From Alphaproteobacteria bacterium (GTDB taxonomy: Bacteria > Pseudomonadota > Alphaproteobacteria > SP197), in contig SHVY01000006.1 of the NCBI GenBank assembly GCA_009694045.1, forward strand, positions 18,608 through 82,607: a DNA stretch of 64,000 bases, written 5' to 3'. This document shows, piece by piece, positions 53,819 through 63,946 of this stretch (position 1 is the stretch's first letter; each line of letters starts with the position of its first letter). Position numbers and translations under genes: made by a program. The notes beneath the pieces are model-generated. The model had not been told where the DNA came from. It did not search any database and was given only the letters and a program-made list of their open reading frames with translations.

Positions 53819-55093
53819 TCAGGGCCGGACCTGGCCGTCGCCGCGGACGACGTATTTGAAGGTGGTGAGCTGCTCGACGCCGACCGGGCCCCTGGCGTGC
53901 AGCCGGCCCGTGGCGATGCCGATCTCGGCGCCCATGCCGAACTCGCCGCCATCGGCGAACTGGGTCGAGGCGTTGTGCAGCACGATGGCGCTGTCCACCG
54001 CGGCGAGGAAGCGTTCTGCGGCAGCCGCGTTCTCGGTGACGATCGCGTCGGTGTGGTGCGAGCCGTGGCGGGCGATGTGCGCGATCGCACCCTCGACGCC
54101 GTCGACGACGCCGACCGCGAGGATCGCGTCCAGATACTCGATATCCCAATCGGCGGGGGCCGCGGGCCGGACCCGGGCGTCGAGGGCGCGGATCGCGGGA
54201 TCGCCGCGCAATTCGCAGGCCGCACCCAGCAGCGGGCCGATCACGGCGCGCATGGCGTCCGCCGACAGCCGCCGATCGAGCAGCAGAGTCTCGGCCGCGC
54301 CACAGACCCCGGTGCGTCGCAGCTTGGCGTTGAAGGCGATCCGCACGGCCATGGCGAGATCGGCGCCGCCGTCGACGTAGACATGGCAGTTGCCGTCGAG
54401 ATGGGCGAGGACCGGAACGCGGGCTTCGGCCTGGACCCTCGCGACCAGGGACTTGCCGCCGCGCGGCACGATCACGTCGATCGCGTCGTCCATGGCGAGC
54501 ATGATGCCGACGGCGGCGCGGTCGCGGGTTGGCACCATCTGGATCGCGGTCGACGGCAGGCCGGAGGACGTAAGTCCTTGATGTATCGCGGAAAGTATGG
54601 CGGAGGACGAACGGAAGCTCTCGGAACCGGGGCGCAGGATCGTGGCGTTGCCGGCCTTGAGGCACAGGGCGCCGGCATCGGCGGTGACGTTGGGCCGCGC
54701 CTCGTAGATCACGCCGATGACCCCTAATGGTACGGAAATACGGGTGATTTCCAGGCCGTTGGGGCGGCTCCACCGGGCCAGCACCCGGCCAAGGGGATCG
54801 GGCAGGGCGGCGATCGCCTCGAGCCCGGCCGCCATGGCCAGGATGCGGGATTCATCCAGGCGGAGGCGGTCGGCCATGGCGGGGGTGACCCGCGCCGCCG
54901 CCAGATCTGTCGAATTGGCCTCGAGCAGCGCCGAAATACCGTCGCGGAGGGCCGTGCTCGCCCGGAAAAGGGCGGAATTGCGCTGTTCCACCGGGGATTC
55001 CGCGACCACCGCCTGGGCCGCACGGGCGGCCCGGCCCAGGCTCGCCATTTCGGCGGCGAGGGTGGCGGATGAGTCACGTAACGGTTGCATCAA
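53819..55093 (-). CDS. proA: glutamate-5-semialdehyde dehydrogenase (gamma-glutamyl phosphate reductase)
   Basis: A 424-residue NADPH-dependent reductase, second step of proline synthesis. [33 protein letters not shown] and [33 protein letters not shown] are typical; the catalytic Cys is in [13 protein letters not shown]. The start is immediately adjacent to the proB stop, with no intervening base. Confidence 0.97.
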   Translation of the reverse strand: MMQPLRDSSATLAAEMASLGRAARAAQAVVAESPVEQRNSALFRASTALRDGISALLEANSTDLAAARVTPAMADRLRLDESRILAMAAGLEAIAALPDPLGRVLARWSRPNGLEITRISVPLGVIGVIYEARPNVTADAGALCLKAGNATILRPGSESFRSSSAILSAIHQGLTSSGLPSTAIQMVPTRDRAAVGIMLAMDDAIDVIVPRGGKSLVARVQAEARVPVLAHLDGNCHVYVDGGADLAMAVRIAFNAKLRRTGVCGAAETLLLDRRLSADAMRAVIGPLLGAACELRGDPAIRALDARVRPAAPADWDIEYLDAILAVGVVDGVEGAIAHIARHGSHHTDAIVTENAAAAERFLAAVDSAIVLHNASTQFADGGEFGMGAEIGIATGRLHARGPVGVEQLTTFKYVVRGDGQVRP

Positions 55094-57654
<2,561 letters not shown>

Positions 57655-57933
57655 TTATTCGCGGCCATCGTGCGCGTGTTCGAGCCCCTCACCTTCCTCT
57701 CCCACGTCGAGTGGTGACACGCCACTCGGCATGATGGGCGAGGGGACAGTCAGGCGACGACAATCCCTGGGAGACGGGTTCGCGCGGCCGTAGGCGTGGT
57801 CGAAGCCCAGGACATCGCGATAGAACGCCAGGCTGCGGTCGAAATCGGCGCAGACCAGCTCGGGCACCAGGGGAGCGAGGACAGGTCGGCGGCGTCCATG
57901 GCGGTTCGAAGCCCAAGGGCGGCGGCGATTCAC
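57655..57933 (-). pseudogene. VOC/glyoxalase-like N-terminal fragment
   Basis: On the minus strand LVPELVCADFDRSLAFYRDVLGFDHAYGR is the clear first beta-alpha-beta unit of a vicinal oxygen chelate protein. After YGR the similarity stops: the following residues are Pro/Ser/Arg-rich and end at a stop after about 40 codons, without the metal-binding Glu/His strands. The piece is a truncated remnant of about 90 residues. It lies between the two MITE copies. Confidence 0.6.
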
Positions 57934-58069
57934 GGAATATTAGCCCATTCCACGCAGTCTCCATGGGGATGTCTTCCGCGACCGCCGGGCCGCGAGGCTC
58001 GCGCGGGCGGGAGGCTGACGGAGAAACAAGAATAGAAGCCACGCCAGAACCGTGGCGGGAGGGACCGAC

Positions 58070-58672
58070 ATGCATAGCTGGATCAGGATGACGTTTGCCG
58101 CCCTGGTTGCCGCCCTGGTCGCCGTGCTGGCGATCGGCGGCACGGCCGCGGCCGCGACCAAGGACCATGTCGCACCGATCATGGCCCTGGTCGAAAGCGA
58201 GATCCGAGCGATCGTCACCGCGCCCGACGTCATCGCCGCGATCAAGGCCCAGAACGCGGCGAACGCGAGTCTCGACCAGGCCGCGATCGACGGCCTCGAT
58301 GCGTAATGGCGCGCCGAGGTGGAGGCGGGCGTGCGGCCGTTCGCGGATGCGGTCCTCGCCAATGGGCTGTCCGCCTACCTGAAGAGCGCCAAGGCCGAAC
58401 ACGGCGGTCTGTTCACGGAAATCATCGTCATGGACCAGTACGGCCTGAACGTGGGCCAGAGCGATCTGAACTCCGACTACTGGCAGGGCGACGAGGCAAA
58501 GTGGCAGAAGACGTTCCCGGAGGGCCCGACGGCGGTGTTCGTCGATGACATCGAACTCGACGAGTCGACACAGACGCTGCAATCGCAGGTCAGCATCACC
58601 ATCACCAATCCCGACACCGACACGGTGATCGGGGTCGCGACCTTCGGCATCGAAGTTGAAGTCCTCGATTAG
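58070..58672 (+). pseudogene. periplasmic PDC-sensor-like protein with in-frame stop
   Basis: An exported protein: GGGAGGG about seven bases before the ATG, then a signal peptide (MTFAALVAALVAVLAIGGTAAAA). The coding frame is interrupted by TAA at 58304-58306, just before WRAEVEAGVRPFADAVL, and then stays open for 121 codons: NGLSAYLKSAKAEHGGLF, DQYGLNVGQSDLNSDYW and the tail to LD. Both halves read as one conserved small ligand-sensor protein, so the TAA looks like a nonsense mutation (for example from CAA). The final stop TAG (58670-58672) is formed with the first two bases of the second MITE copy. Confidence 0.7.
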
Positions 58673-58826
58673 AGCACGTTCCGACCACGTAGACTCGGTC
58701 GGATCGGCCCCTTCCCCGTCCCCTCCCGCAAAGGGAGGGGAGAAGCAAGACATGATCCGTGCGTCCCCCCTCCCCTTGCGGGAGGGGACGGGGGAGGGGC
58801 GGGTCAACATGAACGGAACGTGCTCT
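58671..58826. mobile_element. MITE-like palindromic element, copy 2
   Basis: A 156-bp copy of the element at 57296-57452, in the same orientation, with the same terminal inverted repeats (AGAGCACGTTCCG and CGGAACGTGCTCT) and the same central AGAAGCAAGACATGATCCG. Only a handful of bases differ, mainly in the C-runs and around 58689-58704, so the copies are recent. The left end supplies part of the stop codon of the gene before it. The palindrome AGGTTTAAACCT follows the right end at 58827-58838. Confidence 0.8.
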
Positions 58827-58887
58827 AGGTTTAAACCTCTCGCCGCGGTATCGTCGTCCCGTGACAGCCAGGCGGGACGGATCGGCC

Positions 58888-59769
58888 ATGGGCATGGTGA
58901 GGGTCGCGGCGACGCAGATGGCGTGCACCTGGGACCGCGCGGCGAACGTGGCCAAGGCCGAGGCGTTGGTGCGCGAGGCGGCGGCGCAGGGCGCGAACAT
59001 CGTGCTGTTGCAGGAGCTGTTCGAGACGCCCTATTTCCCACAGGAGATGAAGGCCGAGCACATGGCCCTGGCGGCCCCGGCCGATGGCAATCCGCTGCTG
59101 CGGCGCATGAGCGCGCTGGCGGCGGAACTCGGGGTCGTCCTGCCAGTAAGCTTCTTCGAGCGGGCCAACAACGCCCTATTCAACGCGCTGGCCATGATCG
59201 ATGCCGACGGATCCTGCCTCGGCGTCTACCGCAAGTCGCACATTCCGCACGCGCCGTGCTACGAGGAGAAATACTACTTCTCGCCCGGCGACACCGGGTT
59301 CCGGGTGTGGCGGACGAAGGTCGCCACGATCGGCGCCGGCATCTGCTGGGACCAGTGGTTCCCGGAGGCGGCGCGGGTGATGGCGCTGCGCGGCGCCGAC
59401 CTGCTGTTCTACCCGACGGCGATCGGCAACGATCCCCTGGACCGCGAAGGCGCCAGCAGCGGCGCGTGGCAGCGGGTGATGCAGGGCCATGCGGCGGCCA
59501 ACGTGGTGGGCGTCGTTGCGTCGAACCGGGTGGGGGTCGAGCGGGTGAACGGCAGCGCCATGGAGTTCTACGGCTCGTCGTTCATCGCCGATGGCACCGG
59601 CGACAAGATCGCCGAGATGGACCGGGCGTCCGAGGGCGTTAGCGTGGCGGCGTTCGACCTCGATGCCCTGCGTCGACACCGCGACCGCTGGTGCTACTTC
59701 CGCGACCGGCGGCCCGATCTGTACGGTGCCTTGTTGACCAAGGATGGTGTTGTCGCGATCGGCGCGTGA
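58888..59769 (+). CDS. aguB: N-carbamoylputrescine amidase
   Basis: A 293-residue nitrilase-superfamily amidase that hydrolyses N-carbamoylputrescine to putrescine in the agmatine route. The catalytic triad is visible: Glu in LLQELFETPYF, Lys in YRKSHIPHAP and Cys in GAGICWDQWFPEAAR. CYEEKYYFSPGDTGF and the C-terminal DRRPDLYGALLTKDG match AguB. ATG at 58888 or 58894 may be used. No agmatine deiminase (aguA) lies beside it in the window. It is placed between MITE copy 2 and the convergent rpmA. Confidence 0.92.
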   Translation: MGMVRVAATQMACTWDRAANVAKAEALVREAAAQGANIVLLQELFETPYFPQEMKAEHMALAAPADGNPLLRRMSALAAELGVVLPVSFFERANNALFNALAMIDADGSCLGVYRKSHIPHAPCYEEKYYFSPGDTGFRVWRTKVATIGAGICWDQWFPEAARVMALRGADLLFYPTAIGNDPLDREGASSGAWQRVMQGHAAANVVGVVASNRVGVERVNGSAMEFYGSSFIADGTGDKIAEMDRASEGVSVAAFDLDALRRHRDRWCYFRDRRPDLYGALLTKDGVVAIGA

Positions 59770-59810
59770 GGTGGGTGTGACGCGCGGGGAGTGCGGGGAG
59801 GGGGAAGAGC

Positions 59811-60083
59811 CTAGTCCTCGCCGGGGGGCGTCGCGGGGACAATGGAGACGAACTGACGGTCGCCGCGGCGGCGGGTGAAGGTGACCTTGCCGTCGACCTT
59901 GGCGAACAGGGTGTAATCCTTGCCCATGCCGACGTTGCGGCCCGGGTGAACCTTGGTGCCGTGCTGGCGGATCAGGATGTTGCCGGCGATCGCGTGCTGG
60001 CCGCCGAACAGCTTCAGCCCTAGGTGCTGGCCGGGAGAATCGCGGCCGTTGCGCGACGATCCGCCGGATTTCTTGTGTGCCAT
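59811..60083 (-). CDS. rpmA: 50S ribosomal protein L27
   Basis: A 90-residue protein with the usual start [29 protein letters not shown], ending in ATPPGED. L27 reaches toward the peptidyl-transferase centre. It starts 17 bp after rplU. The usual next gene, obgE, is displaced to 57.2 kb by the aguB/MITE segment. Confidence 0.98.
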   Translation of the reverse strand: MAHKKSGGSSRNGRDSPGQHLGLKLFGGQHAIAGNILIRQHGTKVHPGRNVGMGKDYTLFAKVDGKVTFTRRRGDRQFVSIVPATPPGED

Positions 60084-60100
60084 CGCTCGGTTCCCCTAGG

Positions 60101-60418
60101 TCAGGCCGCGCCCTGGATGTCGACGATCTTGAGGACCGTCAAATTCTGGCGGTGGCCCTTCTTGCGCCGGTGATTCTTGCGCCGCAGTTTCTTGAAGACG
60201 ATGATCTTGGGCGCCTTGGTCTGGTCGACGATCTCGGCCGTCACCTTGGCGCCGGGAACATGCGGCCGGCCGACGATGACCGCGTCGCCGGCCCCGGTCA
60301 TCAACACCTGATCGAACGCGATCTGGCCGCCCTTTTCGCCGGGCAGCTTCTCGACCTCGATCACGTCATCCTTGGCAACACGGTATTGCTTGCCGCCGGT
60401 CTCGATCACTGCGTACAT
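60101..60418 (-). CDS. rplU: 50S ribosomal protein L21
   Basis: A 105-residue protein: [28 protein letters not shown] at the start and [24 protein letters not shown] near the end, as in L21. It pairs with rpmA in one operon. Its promoter should lie in the 170 bp between it and the mscL remnant. Confidence 0.98.
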   Translation of the reverse strand: MYAVIETGGKQYRVAKDDVIEVEKLPGEKGGQIAFDQVLMTGAGDAVIVGRPHVPGAKVTAEIVDQTKAPKIIVFKKLRRKNHRRKKGHRQNLTVLKIVDIQGAA

Positions 60419-60589
60419 GGAAATCTCTCTGCCAAGTCAAGCAGCTGGCGCCTTGCTGCGCGGGCCGCTGGCGAGCGGCGACTATAGCCATCGGCGAGCC
60501 GCTGTCAACCGGCCGTAAGGCGTTGCGCACGGTGCCGGATTGCCCTAGCCAAAGGGCCCTGACAGCCCAACCGCGTGGTGGGGGCCATT

Positions 60590-60843
60590 ATGCTGCAAGA
60601 GTTCAAATCGTTCATGCTGCGCGGCAACGTCATCGACCTTGCCGTGGGAACCATGCGGCGACCCTCGACAACGGCGCCTTCAGCAACACGGTCATCACCG
60701 TCCTGATCGTCGGGTTCGCCGTGTTCGTGCTGGTGAAGCAGGCGAATCGCTTGGTGCCCAAGGCCCCGGACGCGCCGGCCGGACCGCCGCGCGCCGAGGT
60801 CCTGCTCGAGGAGATCCGCGACCTCCTGCGGCAGAAGGCGTGA
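60590..60843 (+). pseudogene. mscL: mscL remnant with internal deletion and frame change
   Basis: The large-conductance mechanosensitive channel gene, broken. The ATG at 60590 begins [20 protein letters not shown], the normal first 20 residues, but the next codons do not continue the first membrane helix. The C-terminal third ([20 protein letters not shown], then [10 protein letters not shown] and [16 protein letters not shown] to the stop at 60843) follows in another frame. About 55 residues, most of helix 1 and the periplasmic loop, are missing. The product cannot form a channel. It lies 88 bp before the tRNA that serves as an integration site. Confidence 0.88.
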
Positions 60844-60931
60844 GGCGGCGATCTCGGTTGGACCCGGCGGGAGCCTTGAGTTAGGCTCCGCGCCGCTTCG
60901 CACGACCAACCAACTTGCCGACCCACCTCGC

Positions 60932-61021
60932 GGAGGGGTGCCGGAGCGGTCGATCGGGGCGGTCTCGAAAACCGTTGTGCCCGTAAGGGCACCGAGGGTT
61001 CGAATCCCTCCCCCTCCGCCA
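60932..61021 (+). tRNA. serU-like: tRNA-Ser (anticodon CGA)
   Basis: A 90-nt class II tRNA. The acceptor stem GGAGGGG pairs with CCCCTCC (61011-61017), followed by G and an encoded CCA. The anticodon loop reads CTCGAAA, giving anticodon CGA for UCG codons. The long variable arm TGTGCCCGTAAGGGCACCG folds as a hairpin, and GAGGGTTCGAATCCCTC is the T-arm. The integrase gene starts 160 bp after it in the same direction, so its 3' end is the likely attachment site. Confidence 0.95.
61001..61021. other. probable attachment site (att) in the tRNA-Ser 3' end
   Basis: P4-type integrases usually recombine at the 3' part of a tRNA gene and restore it. The T-arm/acceptor end of tRNA-Ser is next to such an integrase here. 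The predicted second copy of this sequence should lie at the far end of the element, outside the window, so the exact core cannot be defined. Confidence 0.5.
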
Positions 61022-61042
61022 GCGCACCGTCTATGCGCGTCT

Positions 61043-61165
61043 GCCCACAAGTACCAGTATCCAAGGAACGCCGCGAGAAACCTGGACTGTCCCTCCAGGA
61101 CCGTCTAGGACTGTCCGCCCAACAACTCCCACGTCGAGCTCGAACTTGTGGGCAGAGTTGTGGGC
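61043..61165. repeat. clustered short repeats between tRNA-Ser and the integrase (possible integrase arm sites)
   Basis: Three 9-mers GGACTGTCC (61084-61092), GGACCGTCT (61098-61106) and GGACTGTCC (61108-61116) lie 14 and 10 bases apart. A second motif TTGTGGGC occurs at 61146-61153 and 61158-61165, 12 bases apart, and its inverse GCCCACAA at 61043-61050. Such clusters flanking an attachment core are typical of integrase arm-type and excisionase binding sites. No function has been shown. Confidence 0.5.
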
Positions 61166-61180
61166 TGACGGAGGGCGCCC

Positions 61181-62431
61181 ATGACGCAAAGGGTGGGTCG
61201 GTTGTCGTCGCTGACGGTGGCGCGGCTGTCGGAGCCGGGGCTCCACCATGACGGGGCGGGGCTCAATTTGAGGGTCGCCCGGGGTGGCACCCGGTCATGG
61301 ATTTTTCGGTACACGCTGAACGGCAAGGCCCGGTACTTCGGGCTCGGCCCGTTCGGGTCCGTGTCGCTCGCCGAGGCTCGCCGCAAGGCCGCTGTTGCGC
61401 GTCAGCGGATCGCGGATGGCCTGGATCCCGTGGAGGTTCGGCAGGACGAACGGCGAGCCCGTCGTCTGGCCGAAGCGAAGGGCGCGACGTTCGATCAATG
61501 CGTCGAGCGGTTCCTTGCCTCGCATGGCCACGGGTGGCGGAACCTCAAGCACCGCCAGCAATGGGCAAACACTTTGGCGACGTACTGCGGCCCTGTTTTC
61601 GGTTCGCTTCCCGTGAGCGCGATCGACACGCCGCTTGTCATGAAGGTGTTGGAAAAACTCTGGCACGAGAAACCCGAAACCGCCTCGCGGGTGCGCCAAA
61701 GAATCGAGCGCGTTCTCGGCTGGGCGACGATCCAAGGGCTCAGGGGCGGGGCGAACCCGGCCGCGTGGAAAAATCACCTGGATCACTTACTCCCGGCCAG
61801 GGGGAAGGTGCGTGCCGTCGAGCACTTCGCGGCGCTCGACTACGCGATGGTTCCCGAGTTCATGGCCACACTTGCTCGCCGGGAGGGACTGGCCGCGCTG
61901 GCGCTCCGGTTCGTCGTCTTGACCGCTTGTCGGACGGGCGAGGCCCTTGGTGCGCGATGGTCGGAAATCGACCTTGGAGCGAAAGCCTGGACGGTCCCTG
62001 GCGCACGCATGAAGGCCAGCAAGATGCACCGTGTTCCGCTCGTGCCGGAGACAATGAAGTTGCTGGAAGCCGTTGCCGAGTACCGCGAGTCCGAAGCGCC
62101 GGAGGGGTTTTTGTTTCCCGGCTCGGGGCGTTCCCGGAGCCTGTCGAATATGTCGCTCCTGATGCTGTTGCGGCGGATGGATGTTCCCGTGACGAGCCAT
62201 GGTTTCCGAGCGAGTTTCAAAACCTGGGCGTCGGAAAAGACGAACTTTCCCAATGAAATAATCGAGGCGAGCTTGGCGCACGCCGTGGGGAATCGCGTCG
62301 AGCAAGCTTACCAGCGAAGTGACGTGCTGGACCGGAGGCGCCGACTGATGGGCGACTGGGCGAGTTTCTGCCTGCACGGCGAACCCGCGATGGGCGACAA
62401 GATAATCCCTATCGGCAGGGCCGCGACGTGA
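61181..62431 (+). CDS. int: P4-type tyrosine integrase
   Basis: A 416-residue site-specific recombinase. The N-terminal DUF4102-like arm-binding part (LSEPGLHHDGAGLNLRV, YTLNGKARYFGLGPFGSVSLAEAR) is followed by a SAM-like core-binding domain and the catalytic domain: Arg251 (TACRTGEAL), Lys near 281, HGFR with His340 and Arg343, His367 and nucleophilic Tyr377 (EQAYQRSD). All catalytic residues are present. It is adjacent to tRNA-Ser and reads away from it, which marks the left end of an integrated element running out of the window. The stop overlaps the next start. Confidence 0.95.
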   Translation: MTQRVGRLSSLTVARLSEPGLHHDGAGLNLRVARGGTRSWIFRYTLNGKARYFGLGPFGSVSLAEARRKAAVARQRIADGLDPVEVRQDERRARRLAEAKGATFDQCVERFLASHGHGWRNLKHRQQWANTLATYCGPVFGSLPVSAIDTPLVMKVLEKLWHEKPETASRVRQRIERVLGWATIQGLRGGANPAAWKNHLDHLLPARGKVRAVEHFAALDYAMVPEFMATLARREGLAALALRFVVLTACRTGEALGARWSEIDLGAKAWTVPGARMKASKMHRVPLVPETMKLLEAVAEYRESEAPEGFLFPGSGRSRSLSNMSLLMLLRRMDVPVTSHGFRASFKTWASEKTNFPNEIIEASLAHAVGNRVEQAYQRSDVLDRRRRLMGDWASFCLHGEPAMGDKIIPIGRAAT

Positions 62432-62700
62432 AGCCGCGCCGCGCCACCAGGAAGCCCGTGGGGCGCAAGGGCGCGGGCGGGACGGGCTTGGGTGGCGGGA
62501 AGGGCGAGAAACGCGCCAGCGAGTCCCGTAGCCCCGGCGAGGGCCGCGACGAGGCCCTTTACTCGGTTGCAAGCCTGCAGGCCGTCATTGAGCTAGGCCC
62601 GGCGCCGGGTGGCACACGCAAGCCGGTGTTTCGAATCTTGGACAAGGTGCGATCCTTGCGCGGCGCGGCGGGACGAAGCGCGATCCGGCGCGGGCCGTGA
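62428..62700 (+). CDS. hypothetical protein of the integrated element
   Basis: A 90-residue frame starting GTG within the integrase stop (GTGA overlap). The first 40 residues are basic and Gly/Lys/Arg-rich, then ALYSVASLQAVIELGPAP and a second basic tail. No family is recognised. It is supported only by tight coupling upstream and downstream: its own TGA again overlaps a GTG that opens the next small frame. Confidence 0.45.
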   Translation: MKPRRATRKPVGRKGAGGTGLGGGKGEKRASESRSPGEGRDEALYSVASLQAVIELGPAPGGTRKPVFRILDKVRSLRGAAGRSAIRRGP

Positions 62701-62870
62701 CGGGCGAGCTATGGCGACGGTGGCAGGACAGCGAAGCTACGTTGATGGCCATCCTGGCCGAGGCATATCCGGCGCTTGATCGGCGCGCACACGATGGCGA
62801 CGTGTCGGCGACGGCCGAGCTTGAGCGCATCAAGCGCCGGGTCTACCGATACCGGCCGCCGCGCGACTGA
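62697..62870 (+). CDS. hypothetical small protein (57 residues) of the integrated element
   Basis: A short frame starting GTG inside the stop of the preceding gene. It reads GELWRRWQDSEATLMAILAE, then AYPALDRRAHDGDVSATAEL and ends RIKRRVYRYRPPRD. The predicted helices and charged pattern look protein-like, and the GTGA overlap mirrors the one upstream. No family is recognised; a nucleic-acid-binding accessory is only a guess. Confidence 0.5.
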   Translation: MTGELWRRWQDSEATLMAILAEAYPALDRRAHDGDVSATAELERIKRRVYRYRPPRD

Positions 62871-62880
62871 CAGCCATTTT

Positions 62881-62903
62881 TCTCGGGTGCCCGGCACCTG
62901 AGA
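62881..62903 (+). terminator. hairpin after the int cluster
   Basis: TCTCGGGTGC and GCACCTGAGA pair as a 10-bp stem (one G-T wobble) around a CCG loop, 11 bp after the last stop. No T-run follows directly (TTTT begins 11 bases later), so it may be a weak terminator or a protein-binding dyad. Its GGTGC/GCACC core recurs further on in the element. Confidence 0.4.
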
Positions 62904-62941
62904 AACGACGTGCTTTTCACCGCCATCGTCCGGGACTAGTT

Positions 62942-62974
62942 GGATAGGCACCCGATCATTTTGAGGTGCCATCC
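62942..62974. promoter_or_regulatory. operator-like dyad just ahead of the excisionase-type gene
   Basis: GGAT-A-GGCACC (62942-62952) is mirrored, after 12 bases, by GGTGCC-ATCC (62965-62974), ending at the base before the ATG and covering the GAGG Shine-Dalgarno. A protein bound here would block translation or transcription start of the gene. The arm sequence is shared with the hairpin at 62881 and the iteron-like repeats at 63618-63756. Confidence 0.45.
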
Positions 62975-63193
62975 ATGACTTCCCGAAGCTCTACCATCGT
63001 CGGCGCGCCGCGCCTCGCTCTTTGCGTCAACGACGCGGCCGCAGCGCTCGGAATTGGCCGAGCACATTTGTACGTTTTGATGGGCGATGGCCGGTTGCCA
63101 TACATCAAGCTTGGCAAGCGCAGGCTTGTGCGGGTGGCCGACCTTCACGCGATGCTCGACGGCTTGCCCGCCTCGGCCACCGCGCGGGCCTGA
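62975..63193 (+). CDS. helix-turn-helix DNA-binding protein, excisionase (Xis/MerR-like) type
   Basis: A 72-residue protein. LCVNDAAAALGIGRAHLYVLMGDGRLPYIKLGKRRLVRVADL is the winged-helix pattern of the excisionase family (recognition helix, then the RLPYIKLGKRRLV wing). GAGG lies nine bases ahead of the chosen ATG. It may act as excisionase or as a regulator of the element. It lies 12 bp before the replication-type gene. Confidence 0.8.
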   Translation: MTSRSSTIVGAPRLALCVNDAAAALGIGRAHLYVLMGDGRLPYIKLGKRRLVRVADLHAMLDGLPASATARA

Positions 63194-63205
63194 GGCTGGC
63201 CGGCG

Positions 63206-63946
63206 ATGGCGAAGATGCTCCGCAATGGTCGCAGCAAGGGCGAGGCGCGGCATATCAGGCTGTACCATTGGCTCACGGGCTCGCCAGCGTGGCGCGCGTT
63301 GAAGCCGGCGAGCAAGGTTGTGTTGCTCGACGTTTGGCGCCGCCACGATGGCAAAAACAACGGCCGGATCGCGGCATCGTCGCGCGATATCCGGGACGGC
63401 ACCGGGCTCAACCGTCGCACGATCCTGGCCGCCCTGGCGCGGTGCCAGGAGCTTGGTTTCTTGACCTGCGCGCGCCCCGCTTCCTTCACCATGAAGCACA
63501 AGCTGGCGCCGCTGTGGGAGGTGACGGCGGAGCCCGTCGGCGATCAACTGGCAACCCGGCGCTTCATGTCATGGAGTGCGCCGGACGCTGGCCCGCGCCC
63601 CGCGAAATTCAAAACACGGGTGCAGAAAATGCACCGCAGGGGTGCAGAAAGTGCTCCCGACGACAAGGCCGCTTCCCGCAATGGCACGGGTACGGGCGCA
63701 GAAAGTGCTCCCGTGAAGGCTCCGAAACCCCCTTTGACGGGTGCAGAAAGTGCTCCACATATAGTCTACCAGGGGGAGCGTCCCTCCGCTGACACCTTTC
63801 GAGCTTCTCCTGAAACCTTCTCGCAGCTCAGCGGCACCATCGCCGATGGCGCGCGCCTCACGCTCGCCGGGGAGGCGCCGGCCTTCGATCCGGTGCGCGA
63901 CATGCCGGCTTTCTTGGACCGCACCCGCCGCGAGGCGCTTCACTGA
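63206..63946 (+). CDS. winged-helix replication-initiator-like protein with embedded iteron-like repeats
   Basis: A 246-residue protein. The first 110 residues (IRLYHWLTGSPAWRALKPASKVVLLDVWRR, NNGRIAASSRDIRDGTGLNRRTILAALARCQELGFL) form a winged-helix DNA-binding domain like that of helix-turn-helix replication proteins on integrated and plasmid elements. The second half is low in structure and contains GAESAP three times. The DNA there carries four copies of an 18-bp dyad. Replication or regulatory initiation is inference. The stop overlaps the next start by one base (TGATG). Confidence 0.65.
   Translation: MAKMLRNGRSKGEARHIRLYHWLTGSPAWRALKPASKVVLLDVWRRHDGKNNGRIAASSRDIRDGTGLNRRTILAALARCQELGFLTCARPASFTMKHKLAPLWEVTAEPVGDQLATRRFMSWSAPDAGPRPAKFKTRVQKMHRRGAESAPDDKAASRNGTGTGAESAPVKAPKPPLTGAESAPHIVYQGERPSADTFRASPETFSQLSGTIADGARLTLAGEAPAFDPVRDMPAFLDRTRREALH
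63618..63756. repeat. four iteron-like 18-bp repeats inside the coding sequence
   Basis: Copies: GGGTGCAGAAAATGCACC at 63618-63635, GGGTGCAGAAAGTGCTCC at 63640-63657 and 63739-63756, and GGGCGCAGAAAGTGCTCC at 63694-63711. The first is almost a perfect dyad around AGAAAA. Copy 1 is read in a different frame (VQKMH) from copies 2-4 (GAESAP), so the DNA sequence, not the peptide, is what is shared. Confidence 0.75.

Noticed and set aside
61084..61165. Short repeats after tRNA-Ser as a CRISPR or terminator
   Set aside because: The units are 8-9 bp with 10-14 base spacing, which fits integrase arm sites and not a CRISPR; there is no T-rich terminator.
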